11,591 bases of DNA from Oscillospiraceae bacterium. Its GTDB lineage: Bacteria; Bacillota_A; Clostridia; Oscillospirales; Oscillospiraceae. The notes under the pieces were generated by a model. That model was not told where the DNA came from, ran no database searches, and was given only the letters and a program-made list of their open reading frames with translations. The stretch lies in contig JAFYVA010000131.1 in NCBI GenBank assembly GCA_017549325.1, positions 1 through 11,591 of the forward strand. Direction: 5' to 3'. Numbering within the stretch: the first letter of the stretch is position 1; every line of letters starts with the position of its first letter. A program made the translations under genes and the position numbers. Shown one piece after another: positions 1-5,614 of this stretch.

Positions 1-93
1 AAGACGCTGACCTCTCAGGAGATCGAGCAGGTGGCCGCCACCGTCATCAAGCGTCTCATCAAGAAGCTGAATGCCGCCGAGCGCGCCAACTAA
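1..93 (+). CDS. pheT: C-terminal tail of a + strand gene, probably phenylalanyl-tRNA synthetase beta subunit
   Basis: Only the last 30 codons lie in the window; the frame is open at base 1 and stops with TAA at 91-93. The peptide begins KTLTSQEIEQV and ends KKLNAAERAN. Its order of features (R/K-TLT, then D/S-x-E-hydrophobic, an amphipathic helix, and a terminal N/G-A-x-x-R) matches the end of the FDX-ACB anticodon-binding domain that closes bacterial PheT. PheT is the beta chain of the alpha2-beta2 enzyme that charges tRNA-Phe in the cytoplasm. The assignment rests on 30 residues remembered as a family pattern, so another protein with a similar helical end is possible. The gene is followed 11 nt later by a strong terminator and is probably the last of its operon. 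Confidence 0.5.
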   Translation, partial: KTLTSQEIEQVAATVIKRLIKKLNAAERAN

Positions 94-104
94 ACTTAAA
101 TCTA

Positions 105-140
105 CGCAAAAAATCCGCCCGTAAGGGCGGATTTTTTGCG
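105..140. terminator. Perfect bidirectional intrinsic terminator
   Basis: A 16-bp perfect inverted repeat (arms 105-120 and 125-140, loop GTAA) has a GC-rich core, CCGCCC/GGGCGG, flanked by A6 and T6 runs. It therefore works in both directions, closing the + strand pheT-like gene and the minus-strand small gene whose stop codon begins at 141, directly against the hairpin. Confidence 0.93.
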
Positions 141-350
141 TTAATGGATATGCAACGTACGCATACCGCTTTCTCTTAGCCTGTTACAGTCATGGTAATA
201 CTCACAGCTATTGCAGTTATTATCCGATTCTGATGTGCAACGGATGAGTACACTGGAACTATGCGCTCCTTTATACAGTTCTTCTACGATAGACCAATAT
301 GTACTACCATCATCTTGACGATTCATATAGAGTCTCCATGGAAAGCTCAT
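141..350 (-). CDS. Small four-cysteine protein of unknown function (69 aa)
   Basis: I do not recognise this protein. It is short, soluble and polar, with no signal peptide or membrane segment. Its second half carries cysteines at 38, 46, 49 and 55 (C-x7-C-x2-C-x5-C, including CNSCEYYHDC), a spacing that could bind zinc or an iron-sulfur cluster; that role is inference. The ATG at 350 has a modest upstream AGGAAAG about 14 nt away, and a second Met at residue 9 is an alternative start. It is a single gene: a terminator for the next minus-strand gene lies upstream at 427-460, and its own stop abuts the terminator at 105-140. Base composition is AT-richer than the operon genes to the right. A clean fit between two terminators supports a real gene, but a chance frame cannot be excluded. 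Confidence 0.55.
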   Translation of the reverse strand: MSFPWRLYMNRQDDGSTYWSIVEELYKGAHSSSVLIRCTSESDNNCNSCEYYHDCNRLRESGMRTLHIH

Positions 351-383
351 AGATAGTCACTTCTTTCCTTTTGTGTTTTTTTA

Positions 384-411
384 ATTTTATCACAGGAATT
401 CGGTATTTAAG
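384..411 (-). promoter_or_regulatory. Weak candidate promoter for the small four-cysteine gene
   Basis: Reading the minus strand, CTTAAA (406-411), a 16-bp spacer and TAAAAT (384-389) preceded by TGTG form a plausible sigma-A promoter with an extended -10. It lies between the terminator of the upstream lipoprotein gene and the small gene's ATG at 350, which is where one is needed. The -35 is poor and the area is AT-rich, so chance is possible. Confidence 0.35.
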
Positions 412-426
412 GTTGCAGGCCGCAAC

Positions 427-460
427 ACAAGAAAAGACGGAAGTCCGAGGACTCCCGTCT
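427..460 (-). terminator. Intrinsic terminator of the 425-aa lipoprotein gene
   Basis: In the minus-strand transcript AGACGG-G-AGTC pairs with GACT-U-CCGUCU around loop CUCG, giving an 11-bp stem that includes one G-U pair. It is followed by UUUCUU. It begins 16 nt after the stop of the lipoprotein gene. On the plus strand the G-U pair becomes an A-C mismatch and there is no T run, so it acts in the minus direction only. Confidence 0.75.
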
Positions 461-475
461 AAGCATAGTTTTCAC

Positions 476-1753
476 TTAATAAACAGCAATTATTTTTCCA
501 GTTTGGTCAACCACTTGAACTTCTTTCACGCCATAATCTTCTCCACAACTCTCAACTGTAGATGCGTAAAATTGGCCGCCCTCTTTGGGATTATCTTTTA
601 TTGTGACAATACAAGTTCCATCCGTATAAACAACAATGTCTGTAACATCATCGTACCAACTCACTCCATCAAAATTCAAACGAAAACTATTCTTTGTTTT
701 ATCTGTTGCTTCTGCATCAATTTCTGCACTTACTTCCTTGATGGGGACAAACGACACTTCTGAAAAGTCCACAGCCATTTTCGGCGTTCCTCGATACGCA
801 TCCACAACTATATCAGTCCAGCTTTCGCGCCCGGGGAGAAGTTCCTCTACGATGATGGTATCACTTCCAAGGCGATCTTTTCCATCTGCACTATAGAATG
901 TGACATAAACATTTCCGGAGAATTTTTCATCAGAATTGTTCTTTGTGAAAACGGTTATGTGCAATCTGTCTCCGTCAATGTAGTCAGGCTCAAATCTTAC
1001 TGCTATATCAGATGTGTTTGCCGTTGAAATTCCTTCGTCTTCGTGAGTATCGTCCTCCACACCATTCTGTTTATTTTCTATAGCTTGGCTTTCATCATAT
1101 TCCTTTATACTTTTTGGAATTGCTCCCATGTCCTCGCTAAAGTCATATGCTGAATCACAAAATTGGAATAGATAAAAAGCAGCCAAGTTATCGCCCAAAT
1201 AAAAAGAAACTATTTCGCCCTCATAGGCCTTTCCATCCATTTTCCCTGAGCACACCGCATGAAGTTCTCTTCTTCCTGTTACATCAACTTCTTGTCCACT
1301 TGCTAGCGTAATGTATTCACGAGGCACATAGCATCTTTCTATGTTACAACTTACATCGGTAAACACATCACAGTAAATTCCTACTATAGTCTCCGCTAAC
1401 GCTTTTTGATACACTTCATCCGTTATATCATATTTTTCTTCAGAAACTAACAAAAACAATGCCGACAGAGGGGACTTGTCATCTGGGCAAAACCACAAAA
1501 CACCTTCTTCATCGTTTGCTTGACAGAACCAACTTTGAGGAATTTCCAACTGGTATTCAGCTAGCAAAACCATCTGATTAGTACCACTATCAAACTGAGC
1601 GCTTAGCGGTTTGTTTGATGCAAGTTCATCTTGGGTATTCAAAACTTCTTGTGAGTCTAAGCTATCGTCATTATTTTCCTGTTTCTCAGTTCCACACGAT
1701 ACTATACACAGCATCATCAGCATAGCGAAAATAAAAGCAAGACCCTTTTTCAT
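476..1753 (-). CDS. Large secreted lipoprotein of unknown function (425 aa)
   Basis: The N-terminus MKKGLAFIFAMLMMLCIVSC is a type II signal peptide: a KK basic end, a hydrophobic core, and the lipobox IVSC with the lipidated Cys at residue 20. The mature protein should be tethered to the outer face of the membrane. I chose the ATG at 1753 because KK then opens the signal peptide and a GGGTGGG purine run sits about 7 nt upstream; an in-frame ATG at 1771 would add six residues. After an acidic, low-complexity linker there is a beta-rich region (about 25-215), a second acidic linker (about 220-245), an FxLYD/immunoglobulin-like stretch (about 260-330, 'LHITVFTKNNSDEKF') and a final beta domain of about 70 residues. 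I do not recognise a catalytic motif. The gene is monocistronic with its own terminator and AT-richer than the genes to its right (26 of 60 bases G+C at 541-600), which may indicate transfer. No convincing promoter is visible upstream. Confidence 0.85.
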   Translation of the reverse strand: MKKGLAFIFAMLMMLCIVSCGTEKQENNDDSLDSQEVLNTQDELASNKPLSAQFDSGTNQMVLLAEYQLEIPQSWFCQANDEEGVLWFCPDDKSPLSALFLLVSEEKYDITDEVYQKALAETIVGIYCDVFTDVSCNIERCYVPREYITLASGQEVDVTGRRELHAVCSGKMDGKAYEGEIVSFYLGDNLAAFYLFQFCDSAYDFSEDMGAIPKSIKEYDESQAIENKQNGVEDDTHEDEGISTANTSDIAVRFEPDYIDGDRLHITVFTKNNSDEKFSGNVYVTFYSADGKDRLGSDTIIVEELLPGRESWTDIVVDAYRGTPKMAVDFSEVSFVPIKEVSAEIDAEATDKTKNSFRLNFDGVSWYDDVTDIVVYTDGTCIVTIKDNPKEGGQFYASTVESCGEDYGVKEVQVVDQTGKIIAVY

Positions 1754-1799
1754 CAGATTCCCACCCGCCATTTCTAATTGCGTTTATCGCGAGACTTAC

Positions 1800-1823
1800 C
1801 GCCCACACGGGCGTTTCTTTTTT
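1800..1823 (+). terminator. Orphan + strand terminator-like hairpin
   Basis: CGCCC (1800-1804), loop ACAC and GGGCG (1809-1813) form a 5-bp GC stem followed by TTTCTTTTTT. The T run is on the plus strand, yet no plus-strand gene lies between the terminator at 140 and this point. It may be a remnant of a lost gene or an end of inserted DNA. On the minus strand it would be a short hairpin about 50 nt upstream of the lipoprotein start. Confidence 0.55.
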
Positions 1824-1857
1824 GTTGGAATTCCTATCGAAAGGCTCTCGGTTATGT

Positions 1858-1981
1858 TGTAGGGGGCGATGCCCACACGCCCGCGAAGCGAAGCGGAGCA
1901 AGTACCCTCGGGGTATCGCCCCGCCGTCTACCGGTAGTCTTCCGTATATCGCACGGGTCGATGTGGGCATCGACCCCTACA
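1858..1981. repeat. 124-bp element with 20-bp terminal inverted repeats (MITE/BIME-like)
   Basis: The ends, TGTAGGGGGCGATGCCCACA (1858-1877) and TGTGGGCATCGACCCCTACA (1962-1981), are inverted repeats matching at 19 of 20 positions. The right end also folds on itself as a perfect 9-bp hairpin (1955-1963 with 1968-1976, loop TGGG). Inside are TACCC/GGGTA around TCG (1903-1915) and the palindrome CTACCGGTAG (1928-1937). GGGGCGAT (1863-1870) can also pair with ATCGCCCC (1915-1922). There is no coding capacity. GTAGGGG-ended imperfect palindromes are, as I recall, frequent intergenic repeats in Oscillospirales genomes. It lies 16 nt after the methyltransferase stop and may shape the 3' end of that operon's mRNA, although no U run follows the hairpin. 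Confidence 0.8.
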
Positions 1982-1997
1982 GATTTGGACGCAGCCT

Positions 1998-2753
1998 TTA
2001 CTTCTTCGCCACCACGATGGGCTGATAGAATCCTGTCTCAGCGGGGAACTTCCACTCCACGGAAGCGCAGCCGCTCTTCAAAAGCAGCTCCGTCAACTCC
2101 TCACGGCGCAGTGCACGGTATGCGCAGTCGAACTTGCTGACCGTGGGCGTACCCGCATCATCGATAATGTACTGGACGAGGCGGTAGTTGTCCTCCTCCC
2201 ACTCCCAAGTCTGGAAGGACACCCGCTGCCCCTTGTCCGTCTTGTGGATGTAAGGGGGCGAATAAGGGGGCTTATCTTGGAGAAGGGCATCGTAGTCGCG
2301 GATACTGGCAACAAAGATGCCGCCCTCTTGCAGCTGTCCCACGATGCTGCTCACGGCTTGTTCCAAGGCTTCTCTCGTCAGCATATGGGGCAGGGCGTTA
2401 TCCATGCAGATGATGACGGGAAACTTCTCAGAAAAGGTGTCCGACAGCTTGCAGAAATCGGCGCGGGCAAAGTTGATGGTGACCCCGTTTTGCGCTGCAC
2501 GCTCCTTGGCCTCGGCAAGCTCACATTCGCTGATGTCCGAGGCGGTGACAGGGTAACCCATTGCCGCCAAACCGATGGCCTGCGTACCGATGCCGCAGGC
2601 GCAGTCGAGAACAGACGAGGCGGTGTCAAAGCCCTCTGCGCGGAACAGCCCATCCAGCAGCACCGCCTGCTCGCGGGTGGTTGCCTGCCAGTCGAAGAAC
2701 AGCTGATCGTACTGAGAGGCCAAGCTATCGTAAAAGGTCTGGGTAATGTCCAT
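1998..2753 (-). CDS. Class I SAM-dependent methyltransferase, glycine/sarcosine N-methyltransferase-like (251 aa)
   Basis: A cytoplasmic Rossmann-fold methyltransferase. The N-terminal FYDSLASQYDQLFFDW segment (7-22) and VLDCACGIGTQA (48-59, SAM-binding motif I) resemble the glycine/sarcosine N-methyltransferase-like branch. ASDIS (71-75) supplies the acidic residue expected to hold the SAM ribose (D73), and MDNALPHM (117-124) is motif IV. The C-terminal half is beta-rich with aromatic residues, as is usual for small-molecule methyltransferases. The substrate cannot be read from sequence; glycine derivatives, other small amines or a tRNA-linked role are all possible. The length is full and no key motif is missing. 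AGGAG lies 6 nt before the ATG, and the start is 1 nt after the stop of the preceding lipoprotein gene, so translation is probably coupled. It is the last gene of the six-gene operon. Confidence 0.88.
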   Translation of the reverse strand: MDITQTFYDSLASQYDQLFFDWQATTREQAVLLDGLFRAEGFDTASSVLDCACGIGTQAIGLAAMGYPVTASDISECELAEAKERAAQNGVTINFARADFCKLSDTFSEKFPVIICMDNALPHMLTREALEQAVSSIVGQLQEGGIFVASIRDYDALLQDKPPYSPPYIHKTDKGQRVSFQTWEWEEDNYRLVQYIIDDAGTPTVSKFDCAYRALRREELTELLLKSGCASVEWKFPAETGFYQPIVVAKK

Positions 2754-2754
2754 G

Positions 2755-3288
2755 TTACGCTCCTAATCCGTGGGTATACCGATTGCCCTCGCTGTCATAG
2801 TAGCAGGCGGTAATAGAGATGTCCTTCCCCTCCTGCTGAAGGGCAATGATCTCTCCATTTGATACATCATAGGTAAGGGGCTCCAACGCCTCGCCGTCAA
2901 CGATATAGGATATCTCCAAGGATACCGCTTGGGGGTCGCTGACCCAAAACAGATCATAGTTCTCCTGTCCAATCTCTGCGGAGGTAATCATAATCAGATA
3001 GCTCGGGAGGATAACAGACCTAGAAAAGGCATATCCACCTTCAAAAGTAGGCCTGAAAATTGCAAGAGTTGTCATATCATCTGCACCGCGAGCAGCACTG
3101 ATGATGTTATTGTTAATGGTGATCTCCTTTTCAATCGTCCATTCCTTGCCCTCTTTAATACTCTCGTTCAGCAATGCCTCGCGGCTCTCTATCGTGTCGC
3201 CCTTGGGCGCGGAGCAGGCAGAGAGTAAAAACAGCATAGCGGTACACAAAATGAGACTCATTACAGATACAACGCGCTGTTTTTTCAT
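2755..3288 (-). CDS. Small secreted lipoprotein of unknown function (177 aa)
   Basis: The start is the ATG at 3288, not an upstream in-frame ATG inside trmD: it opens a type II signal peptide (MKKQRVVSVMSLILCTAMLF, then lipobox LSAC with Cys25) and has AGGAG 8 nt upstream. The mature part of about 150 residues is beta-rich with repeated hydrophobic strands ('LEISYIVDGEALEPLTYDV', 'ISITACYYDSEGNRYTHG') and no enzyme motif I recognise. It is probably an extracytoplasmic, membrane-anchored protein. It sits between trmD (4-nt gap; its ribosome site lies in the last trmD codons) and the methyltransferase (1-nt gap), so it is co-transcribed and probably translationally coupled to both. It is visibly AT-richer than trmD and rimM, which suggests a later addition to the operon. 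Confidence 0.85.
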   Translation of the reverse strand: MKKQRVVSVMSLILCTAMLFLLSACSAPKGDTIESREALLNESIKEGKEWTIEKEITINNNIISAARGADDMTTLAIFRPTFEGGYAFSRSVILPSYLIMITSAEIGQENYDLFWVSDPQAVSLEISYIVDGEALEPLTYDVSNGEIIALQQEGKDISITACYYDSEGNRYTHGLGA

Positions 3289-3292
3289 AACC

Positions 3293-4081
3293 TTACTCCT
3301 CTTCCGCTGCCGGCTTTGCCGCCTGCTCGGCGGCGAACTCCGCCTTGGCCTCGGCCAAGACTTTGCGATCGTGCTTGGTGGTGAGCTTGCGCTCGTCGAA
3401 CTTGGCGAACATATCGGGGCGGCGGGCCATGGTGCGCTTGTAGCTCTCCTTCTTGCGCCAGTCGGCCACATTGCCGTGGTGACCGCTCAAGAGCACGGCG
3501 GGCACTTTTCGTCCGTGCCACTCCTCGGGACGGGAATACTGGGGGTATTCCAGCAGGCAGTCCCAGTGGCTCTCCTCGGTGTAGCAGCTCTCCTCCGGCA
3601 GCACGCCGGGCACCATGCGGCACAGGCAGTCGGCCACCGCCATGGCGGGGATCTCGCCGCCGGTCAGCACGAAGTCGCCCAGAGACAGCTCTTCATCCAC
3701 GCACTCGTCGAGGAAGCGCTGATCCACGCCCTCATAGTGGCCGCAGACGAGGATGAGGCGGTCGTATTGTTCCTTCATCTCCTTGGCCACCTGCTGGTCG
3801 AAGGTGCGGCCGCAGGGCGACATATAGATAGTGTGGATGCGCTCGCCCGCCTCGTCGCAGATGTGCTGCCAGCAGCGGTAGAGGGGATCGGCCTGCATCA
3901 CTGCACCGCGGCCGCCGCCGTAGGGGTAGTCGTCCACCTGCATCTGCTTGTTGGTGGTATAGTCGCGGATCTGGTGGGGCACCACCTGCACGAAACCGCG
4001 CTCCTGCGCCCGACCGATGATGGACTGACCCATCATGGCCTCGATGGCGTCGGGGAACAGGGTCATAATGTCAATTCTCAT
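3293..4081 (-). CDS. trmD: tRNA (guanine-37-N1)-methyltransferase TrmD (262 aa)
   Basis: Transfers methyl from SAM to N1 of G37, next to the anticodon in tRNAs that read CNN and some other codons, preventing +1 frameshifting; it is a cytoplasmic homodimer. Sequence evidence: MRIDIMTLFPD at the N-terminus, DYPYGGGRGAVMQADP (51-66), the SPOUT trefoil-knot SAM site CGHYEGVDQR (113-122) and DEELSLGDFVLTGGE (129-143), then LLEYPQYSRPEEW and PAVLLSGHHGNV in the C-terminal part. E. coli TrmD has its general base, Asp169, just before the Ser of this loop; here the aligned residue appears to be Glu170 (EESHWDC). A short Ala/Glu-rich tail (about 249-262) makes it slightly longer than usual. The ATG at 4081 overlaps the end of rimM by 11 nt, the familiar rimM-trmD order. 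Downstream lies a lipoprotein gene instead of the frequent partner rplS. Confidence 0.98.
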   Translation of the reverse strand: MRIDIMTLFPDAIEAMMGQSIIGRAQERGFVQVVPHQIRDYTTNKQMQVDDYPYGGGRGAVMQADPLYRCWQHICDEAGERIHTIYMSPCGRTFDQQVAKEMKEQYDRLILVCGHYEGVDQRFLDECVDEELSLGDFVLTGGEIPAMAVADCLCRMVPGVLPEESCYTEESHWDCLLEYPQYSRPEEWHGRKVPAVLLSGHHGNVADWRKKESYKRTMARRPDMFAKFDERKLTTKHDRKVLAEAKAEFAAEQAAKPAAEEE

Positions 4082-4580
4082 GGCTGCCCAGTCCCTTCAT
4101 GAGATAGACGCGGATGGTGTTATTTTCCATGTCCACGCCCTTGATAAACACATCCTTCACGGCGGGGATCAGGTACTCCTCCCCCTTGCCGCGGACTTCG
4201 TAGACCTTATGGGCAGGATAGTTGAGGACGCGGTTGACCTTTCCCACCTCTTCGCCCGTTTCGTCGTTGACCACGGTGCAGCCCACCAGCTCTTCATCGA
4301 AGAACTCGCCCTCGGGAAGCTCCACATCGTCGCGGTAGATCTGCACCTCGCGGCCCTTGAGAGCCAGCGCGGCATCCATATCCTCCACGCCCGGCAGCGT
4401 CAGCAGCACCACCGACTTGTGGACGCGGGCATGGAGCACCTCCGTCTCACGGCCGCCGATGATAAAACGGTCAAACTCCGCCAAAAACTCGGGGTCGAAG
4501 CCCACGGGGTTCAGCTTCACCTCGCCGCGGATACCGTGGGCGTTGACGATGGTGCCAACGGAGATAAATTCCTGTTTCAT
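4071..4580 (-). CDS. rimM: Ribosome maturation factor RimM (169 aa)
   Basis: A cytoplasmic assembly factor for the 30S subunit that acts on the 3' (head) domain through ribosomal protein S19. The N-terminal RimM domain begins ISVGTIVNAHGIRGEVKLNP (6-25), with the family glycine/histidine pattern, and runs to about residue 87. The PRC-barrel domain follows (about 93-165) with GEFFDEELVGC, YEVRGKGEEYLIPAVKDVFI and MENNTIRVYLMKGL. Length is normal for the family. The ATG at 4580 is preferred to an upstream in-frame ATG because the RimM domain starts there; AAGGAG lies 10 nt upstream and overlaps the stop of the preceding membrane-protein gene. The end overlaps trmD by 11 nt. The usual upstream neighbours (ffh, rpsP, KH-domain gene) are absent from the window. 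Confidence 0.97.
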   Translation of the reverse strand: MKQEFISVGTIVNAHGIRGEVKLNPVGFDPEFLAEFDRFIIGGRETEVLHARVHKSVVLLTLPGVEDMDAALALKGREVQIYRDDVELPEGEFFDEELVGCTVVNDETGEEVGKVNRVLNYPAHKVYEVRGKGEEYLIPAVKDVFIKGVDMENNTIRVYLMKGLGSHEN

Positions 4581-4594
4581 AGTCGTGTAACTCC

Positions 4595-4921
4595 TTAAAT
4601 GATGGGGTCGAGCCAGCCCAGAGAGAACTGCATCATGGTACGCAGGATGTAGTACAGGGCCAGCGCCGCAATGGAGAAGATAATGCCCAGCAGGGCGAAC
4701 ATATTCTGGCGGCGGTAGTAGCGGATACCGGCGATGACGATGCACACCACATCCGAGAGGATGGGCAGCAGCAGCATGATGGTCACCGGCACAGCGGCCA
4801 TCTGGCTATAGCCCCAGATGATGAGAGAGGCCAGCTCTGCCAGATCGTAGGCCACAACGGGCCAGGCGAGGTTGATGATACCGTGGAGGAAGGAGATAAA
4901 GTCTCCCCGTTCGAATCTCAT
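4595..4921 (-). CDS. Small integral membrane protein of unknown function (108 aa)
   Basis: I do not recognise a family. Most of the protein is hydrophobic, with about three predicted membrane segments: roughly 10-37 (interrupted by D26 and E29), 44-66 (MLLLPILSDVVCIVIAG) and 74-96 (FALLGIIFSIAALALYYIL). An RYYRR patch between the last two marks a likely cytoplasmic loop. The ATG at 4921 is chosen over a GTG at 4924 because GGAGG is 7 nt before the ATG and too close to the GTG. The ATG overlaps the preceding stop (TGATG), and the stop lies in the ribosome site of rimM, so it is translationally linked on both sides. The link to ribosome and tRNA maturation is positional only. Confidence 0.8.
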   Translation of the reverse strand: MRFERGDFISFLHGIINLAWPVVAYDLAELASLIIWGYSQMAAVPVTIMLLLPILSDVVCIVIAGIRYYRRQNMFALLGIIFSIAALALYYILRTMMQFSLGWLDPII

Positions 4922-5451
4922 CACTGCACCTCCGGGCGCTTGGCCTGACGGCGCACCTCTTCCACGGCGCCGATGCAGAAATAGTCGCGCTTGCGGGCCT
5001 GCAGCTCACCGGTGACGAGGATGTACTGTCCACTCTTCAGGGTAGGCAGGATGCCCTCGGGGTCTTCAAAGCCGGTGAGGTCGATATCCAGATGAAAACC
5101 CGTATCCAGAATCCCGTCGCGGATGCGCCAGTAGGGGAACCAGAGGGATACCTTCCGTCCGCCGTAGCGGCTCTGTGCGCCCTTGATATACTCGGCGCGA
5201 ACCTGCTCAAAGGTCATGGGATATAGTTCCCCGTCGGGCATATGGAAATAGACCACACCGTAGAGGCGGCTCAGACGCTTGGCGCGCTGTCCGGCGTGTG
5301 CCACCATGAACATACCCATAAAGACCATAAAGACGATGCAGTACTTCCACTGGCCCATCACAAGACAGACGATGGCCACCGCAAGACCGGTCACAAGAAC
5401 GATCCGGTTGACACCATCCTGCTTTTTCCAGAATGTTTTCAGCTGTTCCAT
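4921..5451 (-). CDS. Membrane-anchored protein of unknown function, first gene of the rimM-trmD operon (176 aa)
   Basis: Two closely spaced hydrophobic segments (about 16-32 and 36-51) form a membrane hairpin at the N-terminus. A basic stretch, GQRAKRLSRL (54-63), follows and should hold the rest of the chain in the cytoplasm. The soluble part (about 65-176) is a mixed alpha/beta domain I do not recognise; its later strands ('GQYILVTGELQARKRDYFCIG') look somewhat OB-fold-like, but this is a weak impression. The ATG at 5451 is chosen because AGGAGG lies 8 nt upstream; the frame extends further upstream only through the promoter region. It is the promoter-proximal gene of the six-gene operon and overlaps the next gene by 1 nt (TGATG). 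The two adjacent membrane proteins may act together. Confidence 0.85.
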   Translation of the reverse strand: MEQLKTFWKKQDGVNRIVLVTGLAVAIVCLVMGQWKYCIVFMVFMGMFMVAHAGQRAKRLSRLYGVVYFHMPDGELYPMTFEQVRAEYIKGAQSRYGGRKVSLWFPYWRIRDGILDTGFHLDIDLTGFEDPEGILPTLKSGQYILVTGELQARKRDYFCIGAVEEVRRQAKRPEVQ

Positions 5452-5491
5452 AAACGAAACCTCCTGTGTCTGTGTTTTCTTATACGGAAAT

Positions 5492-5520
5492 ATCTTATCA
5501 CAATGCACGCAAAAGGTCAA
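5492..5520 (-). promoter_or_regulatory. Strong sigma-A promoter of the six-gene rimM-trmD operon
   Basis: On the minus strand TTGACC (5515-5520), a 17-bp spacer and TAAGAT (5492-5497) are followed by an mRNA leader of about 35 nt and AGGAGG before the ATG at 5451. No other obvious promoter is seen before rimM. The -35 overlaps the left arm of the dyad at 5507-5540 by one base and otherwise lies inside the dyad. Confidence 0.8.
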
Positions 5521-5540
5521 ATTTGCTCTTGCTTTTGCGT
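5507..5540. promoter_or_regulatory. Candidate LysR operator: 9-bp dyad between divergent promoters
   Basis: ACGCAAAAG (5507-5515) and CTTTTGCGT (5532-5540) are perfect inverted repeats separated by 16 bp. Both -35 elements (minus 5515-5520, plus 5529-5534) fall within this span, and CAAATTTG (5518-5525) is a second small palindrome inside it. LysR-type regulators commonly bind dyads upstream of their own gene and control the divergent gene. Binding here is inferred from position and symmetry. Confidence 0.55.
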
Positions 5541-5556
5541 TACGATTTGATATAAT
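5529..5556 (+). promoter_or_regulatory. Sigma-A promoter of the LysR-type regulator gene
   Basis: TTGCTT (5529-5534), a 16-bp spacer and a perfect TATAAT (5551-5556) precede the ATG at 5615 by about 58 nt. The -35 overlaps the right arm of the inverted repeat at 5532-5540, which would suit autorepression. Confidence 0.8.
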
Positions 5557-5614
5557 TATTTTCGATATTGTTTTGTTGCACTATTATTCGTTCTTATGGA
5601 AGGAGCGTTGACGA

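Noticed and set aside
371..896. + strand frames opposite the 425-aa lipoprotein gene
   Set aside because: There is no ribosome site, they overlap a minus-strand terminator, and the minus-strand frame has a proper signal peptide and lipobox.
1772..1997. tRNA, small RNA gene or CRISPR repeat in the largest intergenic stretch
   Set aside because: The palindromes do not form a cloverleaf, there is no regularly spaced direct repeat, and the structure is better explained by one inverted-repeat element plus a terminator hairpin.
3289..3471. N-terminal extension of the 177-aa lipoprotein to an ATG at 3471
   Set aside because: It would put 61 Arg/Pro/Ser-rich residues, read from within trmD, ahead of a well-formed signal peptide that has its own ribosome site.
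3101..4102. Open + strand frame of 333 codons opposite trmD
   Set aside because: trmD is unmistakable on the minus strand. The antisense product is Leu/His/Ala-rich and starts inside the lipoprotein gene.
4581..4745. N-terminal extension of RimM to an ATG at 4745
   Set aside because: The extra 55 residues are a shifted-frame reading of the upstream membrane-protein gene, and the RimM domain begins at the ATG at 4580.
5452..5614. Riboswitch or T-box leader in the divergent region
   Set aside because: Both mRNA leaders are short (about 35 and 50 nt) and contain no aptamer-like paired structure; the only strong symmetry covers the -35 elements.
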